Part shown: positions 1 through 7,748 of the stretch, piece after piece
Layout: each line of letters opens with the position of its first letter
Numbering within the stretch: position 1 is the stretch's first letter
DNA from: an uncultured Prevotellaceae bacterium
GTDB taxonomy: Bacteria; Bacteroidota; Bacteroidia; Bacteroidales; Bacteroidaceae
NCBI GenBank assembly: GCA_946413885.1
Contig: CAMKMK010000064.1
Coordinates: 1 to 10,831, forward strand
Direction: 5' to 3'
DNA: 10,831 bases
Position numbers and translations under genes: made by a program
Notes under the pieces: generated by a model
Databases searched by the model: none
What the model was told of the DNA's origin: nothing
What the model saw: only the letters and a program-made list of their open reading frames with translations

Positions 1-981
1 TGGGAATGCACGCTCCGTTGCAACCTGCATTGTCTGCATTGCGGAAGCGATTGCAAGCAGGACTCCTTAGTACAAGATATGCCTGCTGAAGATTTTCTTC
101 GCGTGATTGACAGTATCAGCCCTCACGTGGATACTCATCAGCTGATGATTATCATTACAGGAGGCGAGCCGCTCATTCGCAAAGACATCGAGTACGTGGG
201 AAGGGAACTTTATCGCAGGGAATATCCGTGGGGTATCGTCAGCAATGGGATGTTGCTCACAGAAGAAAGACTAGAAAGCTTAGTGAAGGCTGGCATGAGG
301 AGCATCACCATCAGTCTGGACGGATTTGAAGAAGACCACAATTGGATGCGAGGTCACAAGATGAGCTTTCAAAACGCCCTGCGAGCCATTCGCCTCCTAA
401 CCAAGACAAAAGATTTGGTGTGGGACATTGTAACCTGTGTGAACCAACGCAATTATCCCTATCTGCATGAGTTTCGAGACATGATTTACGAGGTGGGAGT
501 CAGGGATTGGCGTATTTTCACGATCTTCCCCGTAGGGCGTGCTGCCAGATACAACGAGCTACAACTATCAGACAACGACTTCAGAGGATTGATGGATTTT
601 ATCGTAGAAACTCGCAAGGAAGGGAAAATCCATACGGAATATGCCTGCGAGGGATTCTTGGGAGAATATGAGGCTAAGGTTCGCGACCGCCTATATATCT
701 GCCAAGCGGGCATTACCACAGCCAGTGTGCTTATTGATGGAAGCATCTCCTCTTGTCTGAGCATCCGATACAATCACAAGCAGGGAAACATATACGAGGA
801 TGATTTCATGGACGTGTGGAACAATCGTTTCGAGGATTATCGAAAGCGTGAATGGGCTCGACGGGGAGAATGTGAGGATTGCAAGATGTTCCGCTACTGC
901 GAAGGAAACGGGATGCATCTACATGACGATGACGGCAACCTTCTCTTTTGTCACCTGAAACGATTGAGAAAGAACTCCTGA
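1..981 (+). CDS. Radical SAM/SPASM domain protein, putative peptide maturase (5'-truncated)
   Basis: The frame is open from base 1, so the true start lies upstream of the window; the ATG at 79 is internal. Residues 1-18 of the visible product contain C7-x3-C11-x2-C14, the radical SAM [4Fe-4S] motif. It is followed by the GGEP motif at bases 160-171 and a TIM-barrel-like middle. The C-terminal part is a SPASM-type region: C-x12-G-x4-C (Cys codons at 700 and 754), then C-x2-C-x5-C (codons at 871, 880, 898) and a last Cys at 949. The usual CX3C cysteine is a Gly (910-912). SPASM radical SAM enzymes typically modify ribosomal peptides or proteins in the cytoplasm, using extra Fe-S clusters. From memory it resembles the Bacteroidales family TIGR04133, which is paired with a small predicted lipoprotein (TIGR04134); this was not searched. 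The partner would be expected upstream, outside the window. The substrate is unknown. The downstream neighbour is convergent. Confidence 0.88.
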   Translation, partial: WECTLRCNLHCLHCGSDCKQDSLVQDMPAEDFLRVIDSISPHVDTHQLMIIITGGEPLIRKDIEYVGRELYRREYPWGIVSNGMLLTEERLESLVKAGMRSITISLDGFEEDHNWMRGHKMSFQNALRAIRLLTKTKDLVWDIVTCVNQRNYPYLHEFRDMIYEVGVRDWRIFTIFPVGRAARYNELQLSDNDFRGLMDFIVETRKEGKIHTEYACEGFLGEYEAKVRDRLYICQAGITTASVLIDGSISSCLSIRYNHKQGNIYEDDFMDVWNNRFEDYRKREWARRGECEDCKMFRYCEGNGMHLHDDDGNLLFCHLKRLRKNS

Positions 982-1010
982 ACAGACCTATAGAAAGACG
1001 TCCTGACGAA

Positions 1011-2264
1011 CTAAAACTCTTTATACGCCTTTGTGATTTCCTCATCCACCCAATCATAGTATTTCTGGAGGGATTTGGGGTTTACGCGACCTTTCTTCTG
1101 CATACGACTGAGGATAGGATCTGCCTCATCCAGAAGTTTGGTTTCCAAAGAAAGAATCTGCTGCAGGATACCCGTACCAGCTTTGTTCCAAAGAGAGGCT
1201 ACATTGATATAGTCGTGACTGTTGTCACAATCCAAAGTAAAGAGTTGATCCTTGAGTGCTAATCCCCAATGATTGAGAGGGGAACCTCCATCATCCGTAG
1301 CTGTGACCATACGAGGTAAAGTGACCTCAGGATGGAGAACAAGAGGCAGAGCAATGGTAGTGAACGGATGCCCAACGATGGTCCAAGCCACACAAAGTGA
1401 AGGATCCTGACCAGGTGCTACGCCCTGAATCAATTGTACGCAACTGGTAATGTAGCGAGGAATGAAATCACGAAAGGGAAAATAAGTGGGAGTCTCGCGA
1501 TCGGCAGGAGCAAAATCATGGATGTCGAGATGAGTCAATCCATGTTTCAGCAAGCGAGGAATCTCAGTAACAAACTTGCGAGCGCTGAATTCTGACTGGG
1601 CTGCCATATATTCTGTTATTGCCATAAAACGACAAACACCTTTATCCTCTTTCCTGTTTCCTGATACTCCAAAATTCGTACGCAAGATATAACCCTCAGG
1701 AGCTACAGAAGGATCGTTCACGTCAAACTTGAGATATCGTACCGTGAAACGTTCCACATCGCCCGTATTACCTACTTCATAATAAGCACCATTGCCCAAA
1801 GCATCTATCACGCCAAAATTCGCATCAATGTCTACATGAGTCACCGTATCCAGAAACTGTTCAAATTCCTGAAGAGAAGCACATTTCGCCAAAGCCTGAC
1901 GCATGATATAACCCTCATCATATAAGCGTACTCCACGTCTACTGGCAGATGGGATATTGGTTGAATGATCAGTACCTTCACCATTCAAATTATATGCAGC
2001 TGTGTTGATAATTGCAAATCCCACTTCATTGTGACCACTCCACACATTGATATGTTCAGTATCAGAGTCTGCACACATACCCATGAAACGATATTTCTCT
2101 CCCTGCATCGAGAGAACATAGTTGCGCAAATTATCAGTGTCGCGATTCTTAAGCAACAGAGGACGTCCATCAGGGGTACGCTTACCGGAAATGAGCATAC
2201 TGGTGCAGGCAAAAGAAGCCATGCTGAGCAAAAGCATAAGGTTGAGTAAGAAAAACTTTTTCAT
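1011..2264 (-). CDS. Secreted C45/choloylglycine-type Ntn hydrolase (acyltransferase/amidase-like)
   Basis: The 417-residue protein has a short basic N-terminus (MKK), a hydrophobic segment to about residue 19, then Cys20 in A-S-F-A-C-T-S. In the Ntn-hydrolase superfamily (C45 acyl-CoA:6-APA acyltransferases, C59 bile-salt and penicillin-V acylases) an N-terminal Cys is the nucleophile. Here signal-peptidase cleavage before Cys20 would expose it. Other family-like elements are K-N-R-D at 39-42, the strand around F-G-V-I-D-A (150-155), and R-T-N-F near 195-198. The family cleaves or transfers amide-linked acyl groups; the substrate here is unknown. The protein should act in the periplasm or at the cell surface. 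Its ATG overlaps the stop of the acyltransferase gene by 4 bp (ATGA), so translation is probably coupled. An alternative reading is that the S-F-A-C segment is a lipobox and the protein is a lipoprotein. The family call is fairly sure; the substrate is not. Confidence 0.85.
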   Translation of the reverse strand: MKKFFLLNLMLLLSMASFACTSMLISGKRTPDGRPLLLKNRDTDNLRNYVLSMQGEKYRFMGMCADSDTEHINVWSGHNEVGFAIINTAAYNLNGEGTDHSTNIPSASRRGVRLYDEGYIMRQALAKCASLQEFEQFLDTVTHVDIDANFGVIDALGNGAYYEVGNTGDVERFTVRYLKFDVNDPSVAPEGYILRTNFGVSGNRKEDKGVCRFMAITEYMAAQSEFSARKFVTEIPRLLKHGLTHLDIHDFAPADRETPTYFPFRDFIPRYITSCVQLIQGVAPGQDPSLCVAWTIVGHPFTTIALPLVLHPEVTLPRMVTATDDGGSPLNHWGLALKDQLFTLDCDNSHDYINVASLWNKAGTGILQQILSLETKLLDEADPILSRMQKKGRVNPKSLQKYYDWVDEEITKAYKEF

Positions 2265-3328
2265 CTTCCAAACAAATATTTTTTATAAAAAGGACTAACA
2301 CGCAGAATATGGCTTATGAGACAACAAAGAGCTATCACAGGTACAGCAACTATCAGGCTACACATAATATCAATCAAGAAATTGGGTTGGTTCGCATTGA
2401 GCCACTTGCCAACAAACGTAAGCTTTGGCATCACGATGAAATGAATCAGATAAATATCCAACGTGCGGGTTCCAACATATTGCAACGTGCGCCCCATACA
2501 GGTTTCACGGGTAAACCAATCTTGATAGTAATGGAAAAACATGACAACCATCATCAATAGACTATACATGGCAAGAGTGCGAGGAAGATTTGTCCACATA
2601 AACTTGAAAGTATGCCAACGGAAAATGTCTGCACAACAGAAAAATGCCAGAACAGTAACTGTTGGGAAGAACCAGGGAGCAGCAAAGAGTCGTTGCACTC
2701 GATCCCAATAACGATGAACAAGATTGCCAAGCAAAAAGAACTGCATGAATTTCATGGTCAGCACTAAACTGGAGGCTTGAAAGAAATCTGCTTTATGATA
2801 GGTGAAAACCTTAGGCATATAAAGGGTAGCATATACGCCAACAGAAATCAGCCACATCGCCCAAACAGCCCACGAACGGTGTCCAATGGCATAATAGATG
2901 ACAAACATCTGAAGCAAAACCCATGTAAACCAATAACCACTTTTCGTGGAGAGTGAAAGGATATGTGTGAAATTGGCCCAGAAATCACCCTTGCGCAAGA
3001 TGATAAAGATACTTAGGAACACCAAAGTAGGAATGACTTGTACAAGAAACTTTTTCCACAGCTGATGTCCAATACTACTCAAGTTCCATTGGAAAGTTAC
3101 TTTGTAAGCCAGGAAACCGCTAACAAAGAAAAAAAGAGGCATGCGGAAAAGAACCAGAAAAGGTAAAGAGGAAGATGTCTTTTCATTCTCTCCAAAAGCC
3201 ATCTGAGCCACATGATAAGCCACAACAAGTATCATGGTGAAGCCTCGCATGGCATCCAACCACTGCAAACGAGGGGGCTTGGATGCTTCCATAGCTTGGT
3301 CAGAATGTATCTGCGTGGCCTCTTCCAT
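2261..3328 (-). CDS. Acyltransferase family 3 integral membrane protein (surface glycan O-acyltransferase-like)
   Basis: The 355-residue protein is very hydrophobic, with about ten predicted membrane segments, as in acyltransferase family 3 (PF01757; OafA/OafB, YcfT, NodX). Family landmarks are visible: L-D-A-M-R-G at 24-29 followed by a His in A-Y-H at 37-39 (Arg28 and His39 are eleven residues apart, as recalled for the active-site Arg/His pair of OafB), R-M-P-L-F-F-F-V-S-G-F at 62-72, G-Y-W-F-T-W at 131-136, and L-D-I-Y-L-I-H near 290-296. Members move acetyl or other acyl groups across the inner membrane onto sugars of O-antigen, capsule or similar glycans. The gene starts 10 bp after the glycosyltransferase stop and overlaps the following hydrolase gene by 4 bp, which supports a glycan-modifying role. 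The leader is A/T-rich with no clear Shine-Dalgarno. Acyl donor and acceptor cannot be told from sequence. Confidence 0.88.
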   Translation of the reverse strand: MEEATQIHSDQAMEASKPPRLQWLDAMRGFTMILVVAYHVAQMAFGENEKTSSSLPFLVLFRMPLFFFVSGFLAYKVTFQWNLSSIGHQLWKKFLVQVIPTLVFLSIFIILRKGDFWANFTHILSLSTKSGYWFTWVLLQMFVIYYAIGHRSWAVWAMWLISVGVYATLYMPKVFTYHKADFFQASSLVLTMKFMQFFLLGNLVHRYWDRVQRLFAAPWFFPTVTVLAFFCCADIFRWHTFKFMWTNLPRTLAMYSLLMMVVMFFHYYQDWFTRETCMGRTLQYVGTRTLDIYLIHFIVMPKLTFVGKWLNANQPNFLIDIMCSLIVAVPVIALCCLISHILRVSPFYKKYLFGR

Positions 3329-3338
3329 AAAAAGATTT

Positions 3339-4235
3339 TTACTTGTATTGTTGTTTATAAGCCTCTATCAAAGAGACCAAAGCATCACTCCTACCAGAAA
3401 CAACCTTCCTGCAAAACATCTTTCCACTTTCAACCAATCTTTCATAGTCAGACTCATCCAATATCTTGATGACAGGATTGTAGTCGATGAAATGCAGGGG
3501 AGTCAAAGCATCCAAACCAGGATAAGGCCCCTTTGTGAGAATGCAGCGATTGGCCCACTGAGGAGAATTGAATGCGATGGTTTGAATCAGTGTCTCTGCG
3601 GGACAAAAGCTATTGGCAAAATACTTTTGTACAGCTGGGTAATGATCATAATAGTCAAGTAAATGAGAAGCCAACTCTTGTGAGATACACCACCAAGCAC
3701 TGCCTTTATAGAGTTTCCATCGACGACCTTTTACTCTAAAATGCAGCGACTTGCGCATACCCAGAAAACGCTTTATCCTACGAAGAAGGATTCCCCATCG
3801 TTTGTTCTGCTTGAAAGGACGCTCAGTGGTATACAAATCACGCTGTTGATCATTCAACAAGTCAGTATCCATACAATATCCCTGCAATATTTCCTTGCCT
3901 TTCTGACCTTCGAGATACTCCGTAATCTGCTTTGGACTCCACAAAGGATAGTCCATCCCACTTAGGAAGAAGATATGATTGAAATGATCAGGATATAAAA
4001 CGGCAGCACGCAAAAGAGCCATCTGGTAATGTACCTCATTCATCGTACCCCAACGAACATCTATCCGAGCTGGGATAAAATGAATGTTTTCGCCAGATAT
4101 CAAAGAGGTAAAAGCGGATATGTCACTCTTCTGGTCGATATGGATAAAATACTGTGCATCAGGATGCAAAGCGTCAATAAGACGCTTCAGTTGAGAAGCA
4201 TCCGTATGAGCTGATATCAAGTATGCTATATTCAT
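3339..4235 (-). CDS. GT14-like core-2/I-branching glycosyltransferase
   Basis: The product is 298 residues from the ATG at 4235. An in-frame TTG nine bases upstream is possible, but the sequence M-N-I-A-Y-L-I-S-A-H fits the usual N-terminal strand of the family. Landmarks of core-2/I-branching enzymes (PF02485) are H-I-D-Q-K-S at 32-37, V-R-W-G-T at 60-64, L-S-G-M-D-Y-P-L at 91-98, G-S-A-W-W at 178-182, and C-P-A-E-T at 211-215, where the Glu is the candidate catalytic base. There is no signal peptide or membrane segment, so it is probably a cytoplasmic or peripheral enzyme. Eukaryotic relatives transfer GlcNAc or xylose; donor and acceptor of bacterial members are mostly unknown. It lies 17 bp after the flippase stop and 10 bp before the acyltransferase, consistent with one surface-glycan operon. 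The ribosome-binding region is A/T-rich with no Shine-Dalgarno. Confidence 0.87.
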   Translation of the reverse strand: MNIAYLISAHTDASQLKRLIDALHPDAQYFIHIDQKSDISAFTSLISGENIHFIPARIDVRWGTMNEVHYQMALLRAAVLYPDHFNHIFFLSGMDYPLWSPKQITEYLEGQKGKEILQGYCMDTDLLNDQQRDLYTTERPFKQNKRWGILLRRIKRFLGMRKSLHFRVKGRRWKLYKGSAWWCISQELASHLLDYYDHYPAVQKYFANSFCPAETLIQTIAFNSPQWANRCILTKGPYPGLDALTPLHFIDYNPVIKILDESDYERLVESGKMFCRKVVSGRSDALVSLIEAYKQQYK

Positions 4236-4252
4236 TCGTAACAAATGTAATT

Positions 4253-5707
4253 CTATATGTCAGTCTTGCCACGCAGAAAACTAATGCTCTCTTGCATGAT
4301 GCGGGCACCACTAAGCCACATGATGCTGATGTAGAGCACAGCAGCCATGAAGACTTTACTGATAAGCAGAAGCCATGTATTCTGGATTGGCTGTGTTATC
4401 CACCATGTGAAACCCATCACAGCCACACTAATAAACAGGAAAGGCAAAACATCCCTCAAAGCATCCCATAATCTAAGTCGTATCAACCGCCAAGCGAAAT
4501 ACTGCCAAACAAAGAGCCACAAAACGTTCAGCGTTATGAAATAGATGACCATCGCATGAAGACCATAGGGATACAGCACAACAAGTCCTATCAACACTAA
4601 AGCACTAAGACAAATGGTACACCACATATTAATGTTGCTACGTCCCTTGCTGATAGTCATCTGACTATATAAAGTAAGCAATGGGAAGATAGCACCATAG
4701 ATACTTAGCATTGTAAGAAATTCAGCACTTGCCTCCCATTTGGAACCAGCCACAACAAGAATAAACTCATGTGCTATCAAGCCTAATCCTAACAAACAAG
4801 GGAATGAAATGAAGGAGACAAAACGTAGCATCTTGCGAAAGACCTGACGGTAGCGGTCCTGATCGTCACGTACCTGAGAGAGTACGGGTTGAGCCACGCC
4901 AACGAGCATCCCATTGATAGTATTGCTGCCCATATCGTCCCACTTTCTGGCATTACTGTAAATTCCTGTTAGACGATCGCCATAATATTTACCCAACAAG
5001 AAATCAAAAGCATTGCTGCTAAGTCGATTCACGATATTTGTCAGCAAGAGTTTACTGCCAAAACCAAACATTTTCCAAGCTGGACGCAAATCTATCCTGA
5101 AGGAAGGACGCCAAGGAGAGTAATACCAATTCATCACAGCGACAACGAGTATGAACAGGATATTCTGAGTAGCAAGAGCCCAATAGGCACAATCCATCCA
5201 AGCCATAGTGACACCAACGATGTTGCTGATGAGGATACTAGTGATAGCAATGATACAACTCTCACGATTCATCAAATGGATGAACAGGTAAGCTCTCTGA
5301 GCTGTTCCCAAACTGCTAATGAAAAAACCCAAGAAAAGATAACGGCTGAGAGACACCAAATCAGCATCGCCATAAAAGTTGGCAATGAGAGGCGCACAGA
5401 AGAAAAAAATACAGTATAGAATGGCTCCAATACCCACATTGCACCAGAAGACTGCATTGTAATCGCGATGAGTAGGTTCCTTGAGGTTGCAAAGTGCCGC
5501 AGTGAAACCACTCTCCTGCATAGTGCTTGCGATGGTTGCAAAAACGAGTAACTTGGCATACTTGCCATAGTCCGTAGGGTCAAGCAATCGGAGCATAGCA
5601 ATGCCAAAGAGTACACCTAAGAGTTGCACCGTTCCGTTGTTCAAGACTCCCCAAAGGAAGCCTTTTGCAGCTCGTGATTTAAGGGTCCTATCCAACTTGA
5701 CTCCCAC
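4253..5707 (-). CDS. Wzx-type polysaccharide flippase (MOP superfamily)
   Basis: The 484-residue polytopic protein has roughly twelve to fourteen hydrophobic segments and no signal peptide. The N-terminus (basic K-S-R-A-A-K-G, then F-L-W-G-V-L-N-N) and L-R-L-L-D-P-T-D-Y-G-K-Y near 40-51 are typical of the polysaccharide transporter branch of the MOP/MATE-like superfamily (WzxC/RfbX-like). These proteins flip undecaprenyl-linked glycans across the inner membrane. The open frame starts at a GTG (5707) inside the 3' end of metG, overlapping it by 20 bp; a TTG at 5695 is an alternative start. A purine-rich GGTGGGAG segment lies just upstream of that TTG. The overlap implies translational coupling to metG. 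Downstream genes are a glycosyltransferase and an acyltransferase, so the cargo is probably the glycan they build. No polymerase or initiating phosphosugar transferase is visible in the window. Confidence 0.88.
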   Translation of the reverse strand: MGVKLDRTLKSRAAKGFLWGVLNNGTVQLLGVLFGIAMLRLLDPTDYGKYAKLLVFATIASTMQESGFTAALCNLKEPTHRDYNAVFWCNVGIGAILYCIFFFCAPLIANFYGDADLVSLSRYLFLGFFISSLGTAQRAYLFIHLMNRESCIIAITSILISNIVGVTMAWMDCAYWALATQNILFILVVAVMNWYYSPWRPSFRIDLRPAWKMFGFGSKLLLTNIVNRLSSNAFDFLLGKYYGDRLTGIYSNARKWDDMGSNTINGMLVGVAQPVLSQVRDDQDRYRQVFRKMLRFVSFISFPCLLGLGLIAHEFILVVAGSKWEASAEFLTMLSIYGAIFPLLTLYSQMTISKGRSNINMWCTICLSALVLIGLVVLYPYGLHAMVIYFITLNVLWLFVWQYFAWRLIRLRLWDALRDVLPFLFISVAVMGFTWWITQPIQNTWLLLISKVFMAAVLYISIMWLSGARIMQESISFLRGKTDI

Positions 5708-7748
5708 CTTTCACGTCATCTAACGTGGTGGTTACGCTAAGATCTCCGTTATAGTTTACTGCACTCAGAATCATGCCACAGCTCTCTTCTCCCATCATCT
5801 TGCGAGGAGCTAAGTTTGCAATGAAAAGTACACGTTTACCTATGAGTTGCTCAGGCTCGTACCACTGAGCTATACCACTCAGAATGGTGCGGTCCTCACC
5901 ACTGCCATCATCAAGGGTAAACTTGAGTAACTTTTTGCTTTTCTTCACTTTCTCACAATCCTTCACCAGTCCCACACGAATATCCAGTTTCTCAAAATCT
6001 TCGAATGGAATGATATCTTTAACTGGAGCAGCTTTGTACTCAGCAGCCTCATTGGCTTTGATTGTATCCTCAAGTTTCTTCATCTGAAAAGCAATAACAT
6101 CGTCCTCTATCTTAGTGAACAACAATTCAGGTTTTGGTAACTGTTTACCAGCAGGTAACAAATCAGTGCTTCCCAATTGCTCCCAACTGAAACTCTCCAT
6201 GTCAATCATTTTACGCAAACGCTCGCTGCTAAAGGGAAGGAAAGGTTCGAAAGCAATAGCAAGATTAGCTGTCAGCTGAAGGCTGATATAGATAATTGTC
6301 TTTACACGTTCTGGATCAGTCTTGATAACCTTCCAAGGCTCACTGTCAGCAATGTATTTATTGCCAATACGAGCCAAGTTCATTGCTTCCTTCTGTGCTT
6401 CGCGGAACTTGAAGTTCTCGAGCAAAGACTCAAGATTCTCCTTTACATTCTTGAACTCAGACAAAGTCTCACGATCATAGTCATTCAATTCACCACAGGC
6501 AGGAACTACACCTTCATAATACTTCTGAGTAAGTTGCAAGGCACGATTGACAAAATTCCCATAGACAGCCACCAATTCATTGTTGCATCGAGCTTGATAG
6601 TCTGCCCAAGTAAAGTCGTTATCCTTTGTCTCTGGAGCATTTGCAGTAAGTACATAACGAAGCTCATCCTGACGATTGGGAAGTTCTTCCAAATATTCAT
6701 TAAGCCATACAGCATAATTCTTGCTGGTGCTGATCTTGTTGCCTTCCAGATTCAGGAATTCATTACTTGGCACGTTATCTGGTAAGATATAATCCCCGTG
6801 AGCCTTCAACATAGAAGGAAATACTATGCAATGGAATACGATGTTATCCTTGCCAATGAAGTGAACCAAGCGAGTCTCTGGATCTTTCCACCAAGTCTCC
6901 CAGCTACCATACTTTTCTGGATTACCATCACATAGTTCCTTGGTATTGCTGATATAGCCGATGGGGGCATCGAACCAAACATAAAGGACTTTACCCTCTA
7001 CACCTTCTATTGGAACAGGTATACCCCAGTCCAAATCGCGGGTCACGGCACGTGGACGCAATCCGCCATCTAACCAACTCTTACACTGACCATAAACATT
7101 GGGGCGCCATTCCCTATGCTCCTCCAAAATCCATTTCTCAAGCCAAGGTTGATACTGATCAAGAGGAAGGTACCAATGCTTGGTGGCTCGCTTTACCAAA
7201 GGATGTCCTGTCTCAGCATTGAAAGGATTGATGAGTTCCTCAGGAGAAAGTGTTGCCCCACATTTCTCACACTGATCACCATAAGCTTCATGATTATGAC
7301 AACGAGGACACTCGCCACGGATATTACGGTCTGTCAGGAAGTGATTGGTCTCTTCGTCATAAAACTGTTCAGTCACTTGTTCCACAAATTTCCCTTCATC
7401 GTATAACTTGCGGAAAAAGTCACTTGCCAATTTATGATGGGTCTTGCTGGTGGTACGGCTGTAGATATCGAATGAGATTCCAAACTTCTCGAAACTATCC
7501 TTTATCAGGTAATGATAACGATCCACAACCTCCTGTACGGTAATGCCTTCTTTACGGGCACGGATGGTCACAGGAACTCCGTGTTCATCGCTGCCACCAA
7601 TGAAAATGACATCACGCCCTTTCAGACGCAGATAGCGCACGTAAATATCAGCAGGAACATACACTCCAGCCAAGTGACCTATATGTACTGGCCCATTGGC
7701 ATATGGCAAAGCAGACGTAACGGTTGTCCTCTTGAAATTCTTCTCCAT
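5688..7748 (-). CDS. metG: Methionyl-tRNA synthetase with C-terminal tRNA-binding domain
   Basis: MetG charges tRNA-Met with methionine in the cytoplasm and is essential for translation. The 686-residue product has the Rossmann catalytic domain with P-Y-A-N-G-P and H-I-G-H (residues 22-25), a zinc-knuckle insertion with two CxxC pairs (Cys147, 150, 160 and 163), the KMSKS-type loop as K-I-S-T-S (338-342), an alpha-helical anticodon-binding domain (about 390-530), and a C-terminal EMAP-II-like/Trbp111 tRNA-binding domain (about 582-686) that in homologues helps dimerise the enzyme. The length matches long-form bacterial MetG. The ATG at 7748 is preceded by CACATAAAAAGATTT on the coding strand, without a Shine-Dalgarno. 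An 89-bp gap separates it from the ATPase K gene, so it may have its own promoter or be a read-through gene. Its 3' end overlaps the flippase gene. I see no damage or missing motif. Confidence 0.98.
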   Translation of the reverse strand: MEKNFKRTTVTSALPYANGPVHIGHLAGVYVPADIYVRYLRLKGRDVIFIGGSDEHGVPVTIRARKEGITVQEVVDRYHYLIKDSFEKFGISFDIYSRTTSKTHHKLASDFFRKLYDEGKFVEQVTEQFYDEETNHFLTDRNIRGECPRCHNHEAYGDQCEKCGATLSPEELINPFNAETGHPLVKRATKHWYLPLDQYQPWLEKWILEEHREWRPNVYGQCKSWLDGGLRPRAVTRDLDWGIPVPIEGVEGKVLYVWFDAPIGYISNTKELCDGNPEKYGSWETWWKDPETRLVHFIGKDNIVFHCIVFPSMLKAHGDYILPDNVPSNEFLNLEGNKISTSKNYAVWLNEYLEELPNRQDELRYVLTANAPETKDNDFTWADYQARCNNELVAVYGNFVNRALQLTQKYYEGVVPACGELNDYDRETLSEFKNVKENLESLLENFKFREAQKEAMNLARIGNKYIADSEPWKVIKTDPERVKTIIYISLQLTANLAIAFEPFLPFSSERLRKMIDMESFSWEQLGSTDLLPAGKQLPKPELLFTKIEDDVIAFQMKKLEDTIKANEAAEYKAAPVKDIIPFEDFEKLDIRVGLVKDCEKVKKSKKLLKFTLDDGSGEDRTILSGIAQWYEPEQLIGKRVLFIANLAPRKMMGEESCGMILSAVNYNGDLSVTTTLDDVKGGSQVG

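Noticed and set aside
79..81. ATG at 79 as the start of the radical SAM gene
   Set aside because: The frame is open to base 1 and the essential CxxxCxxC cluster motif lies upstream of this ATG, so it is an internal Met codon.
948..1262. Open frame of 104 codons on the + strand across the end of the radical SAM gene and the hydrolase gene
   Set aside because: It is antisense to the well-supported C45-like hydrolase, has no recognisable domain, and overlaps two real genes.
2205..2264. Reading the hydrolase N-terminus as a lipoprotein signal
   Set aside because: S-F-A-C is a poor lipobox (Phe at the -2 position), and the Cys-Thr-Ser sequence fits the Ntn nucleophile better. Kept as an alternative only.
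4236..4244. TTG start extending the glycosyltransferase by three residues
   Set aside because: The ATG at 4235 begins the family's first strand directly and is the stronger start codon; neither has a Shine-Dalgarno.
4242..4249. TACATTTG on the - strand, a match to the Bacteroidota -7 promoter element TAnnTTTG
   Set aside because: No -33 TTTG lies at the right distance, and transcription would start at about the ATG of the glycosyltransferase gene. More likely chance in A/T-rich sequence.
6177..6785. Open frame of 202 codons on the + strand
   Set aside because: It lies wholly antisense within metG; its composition is what reverse-reading a coding gene gives, and no domain is visible.
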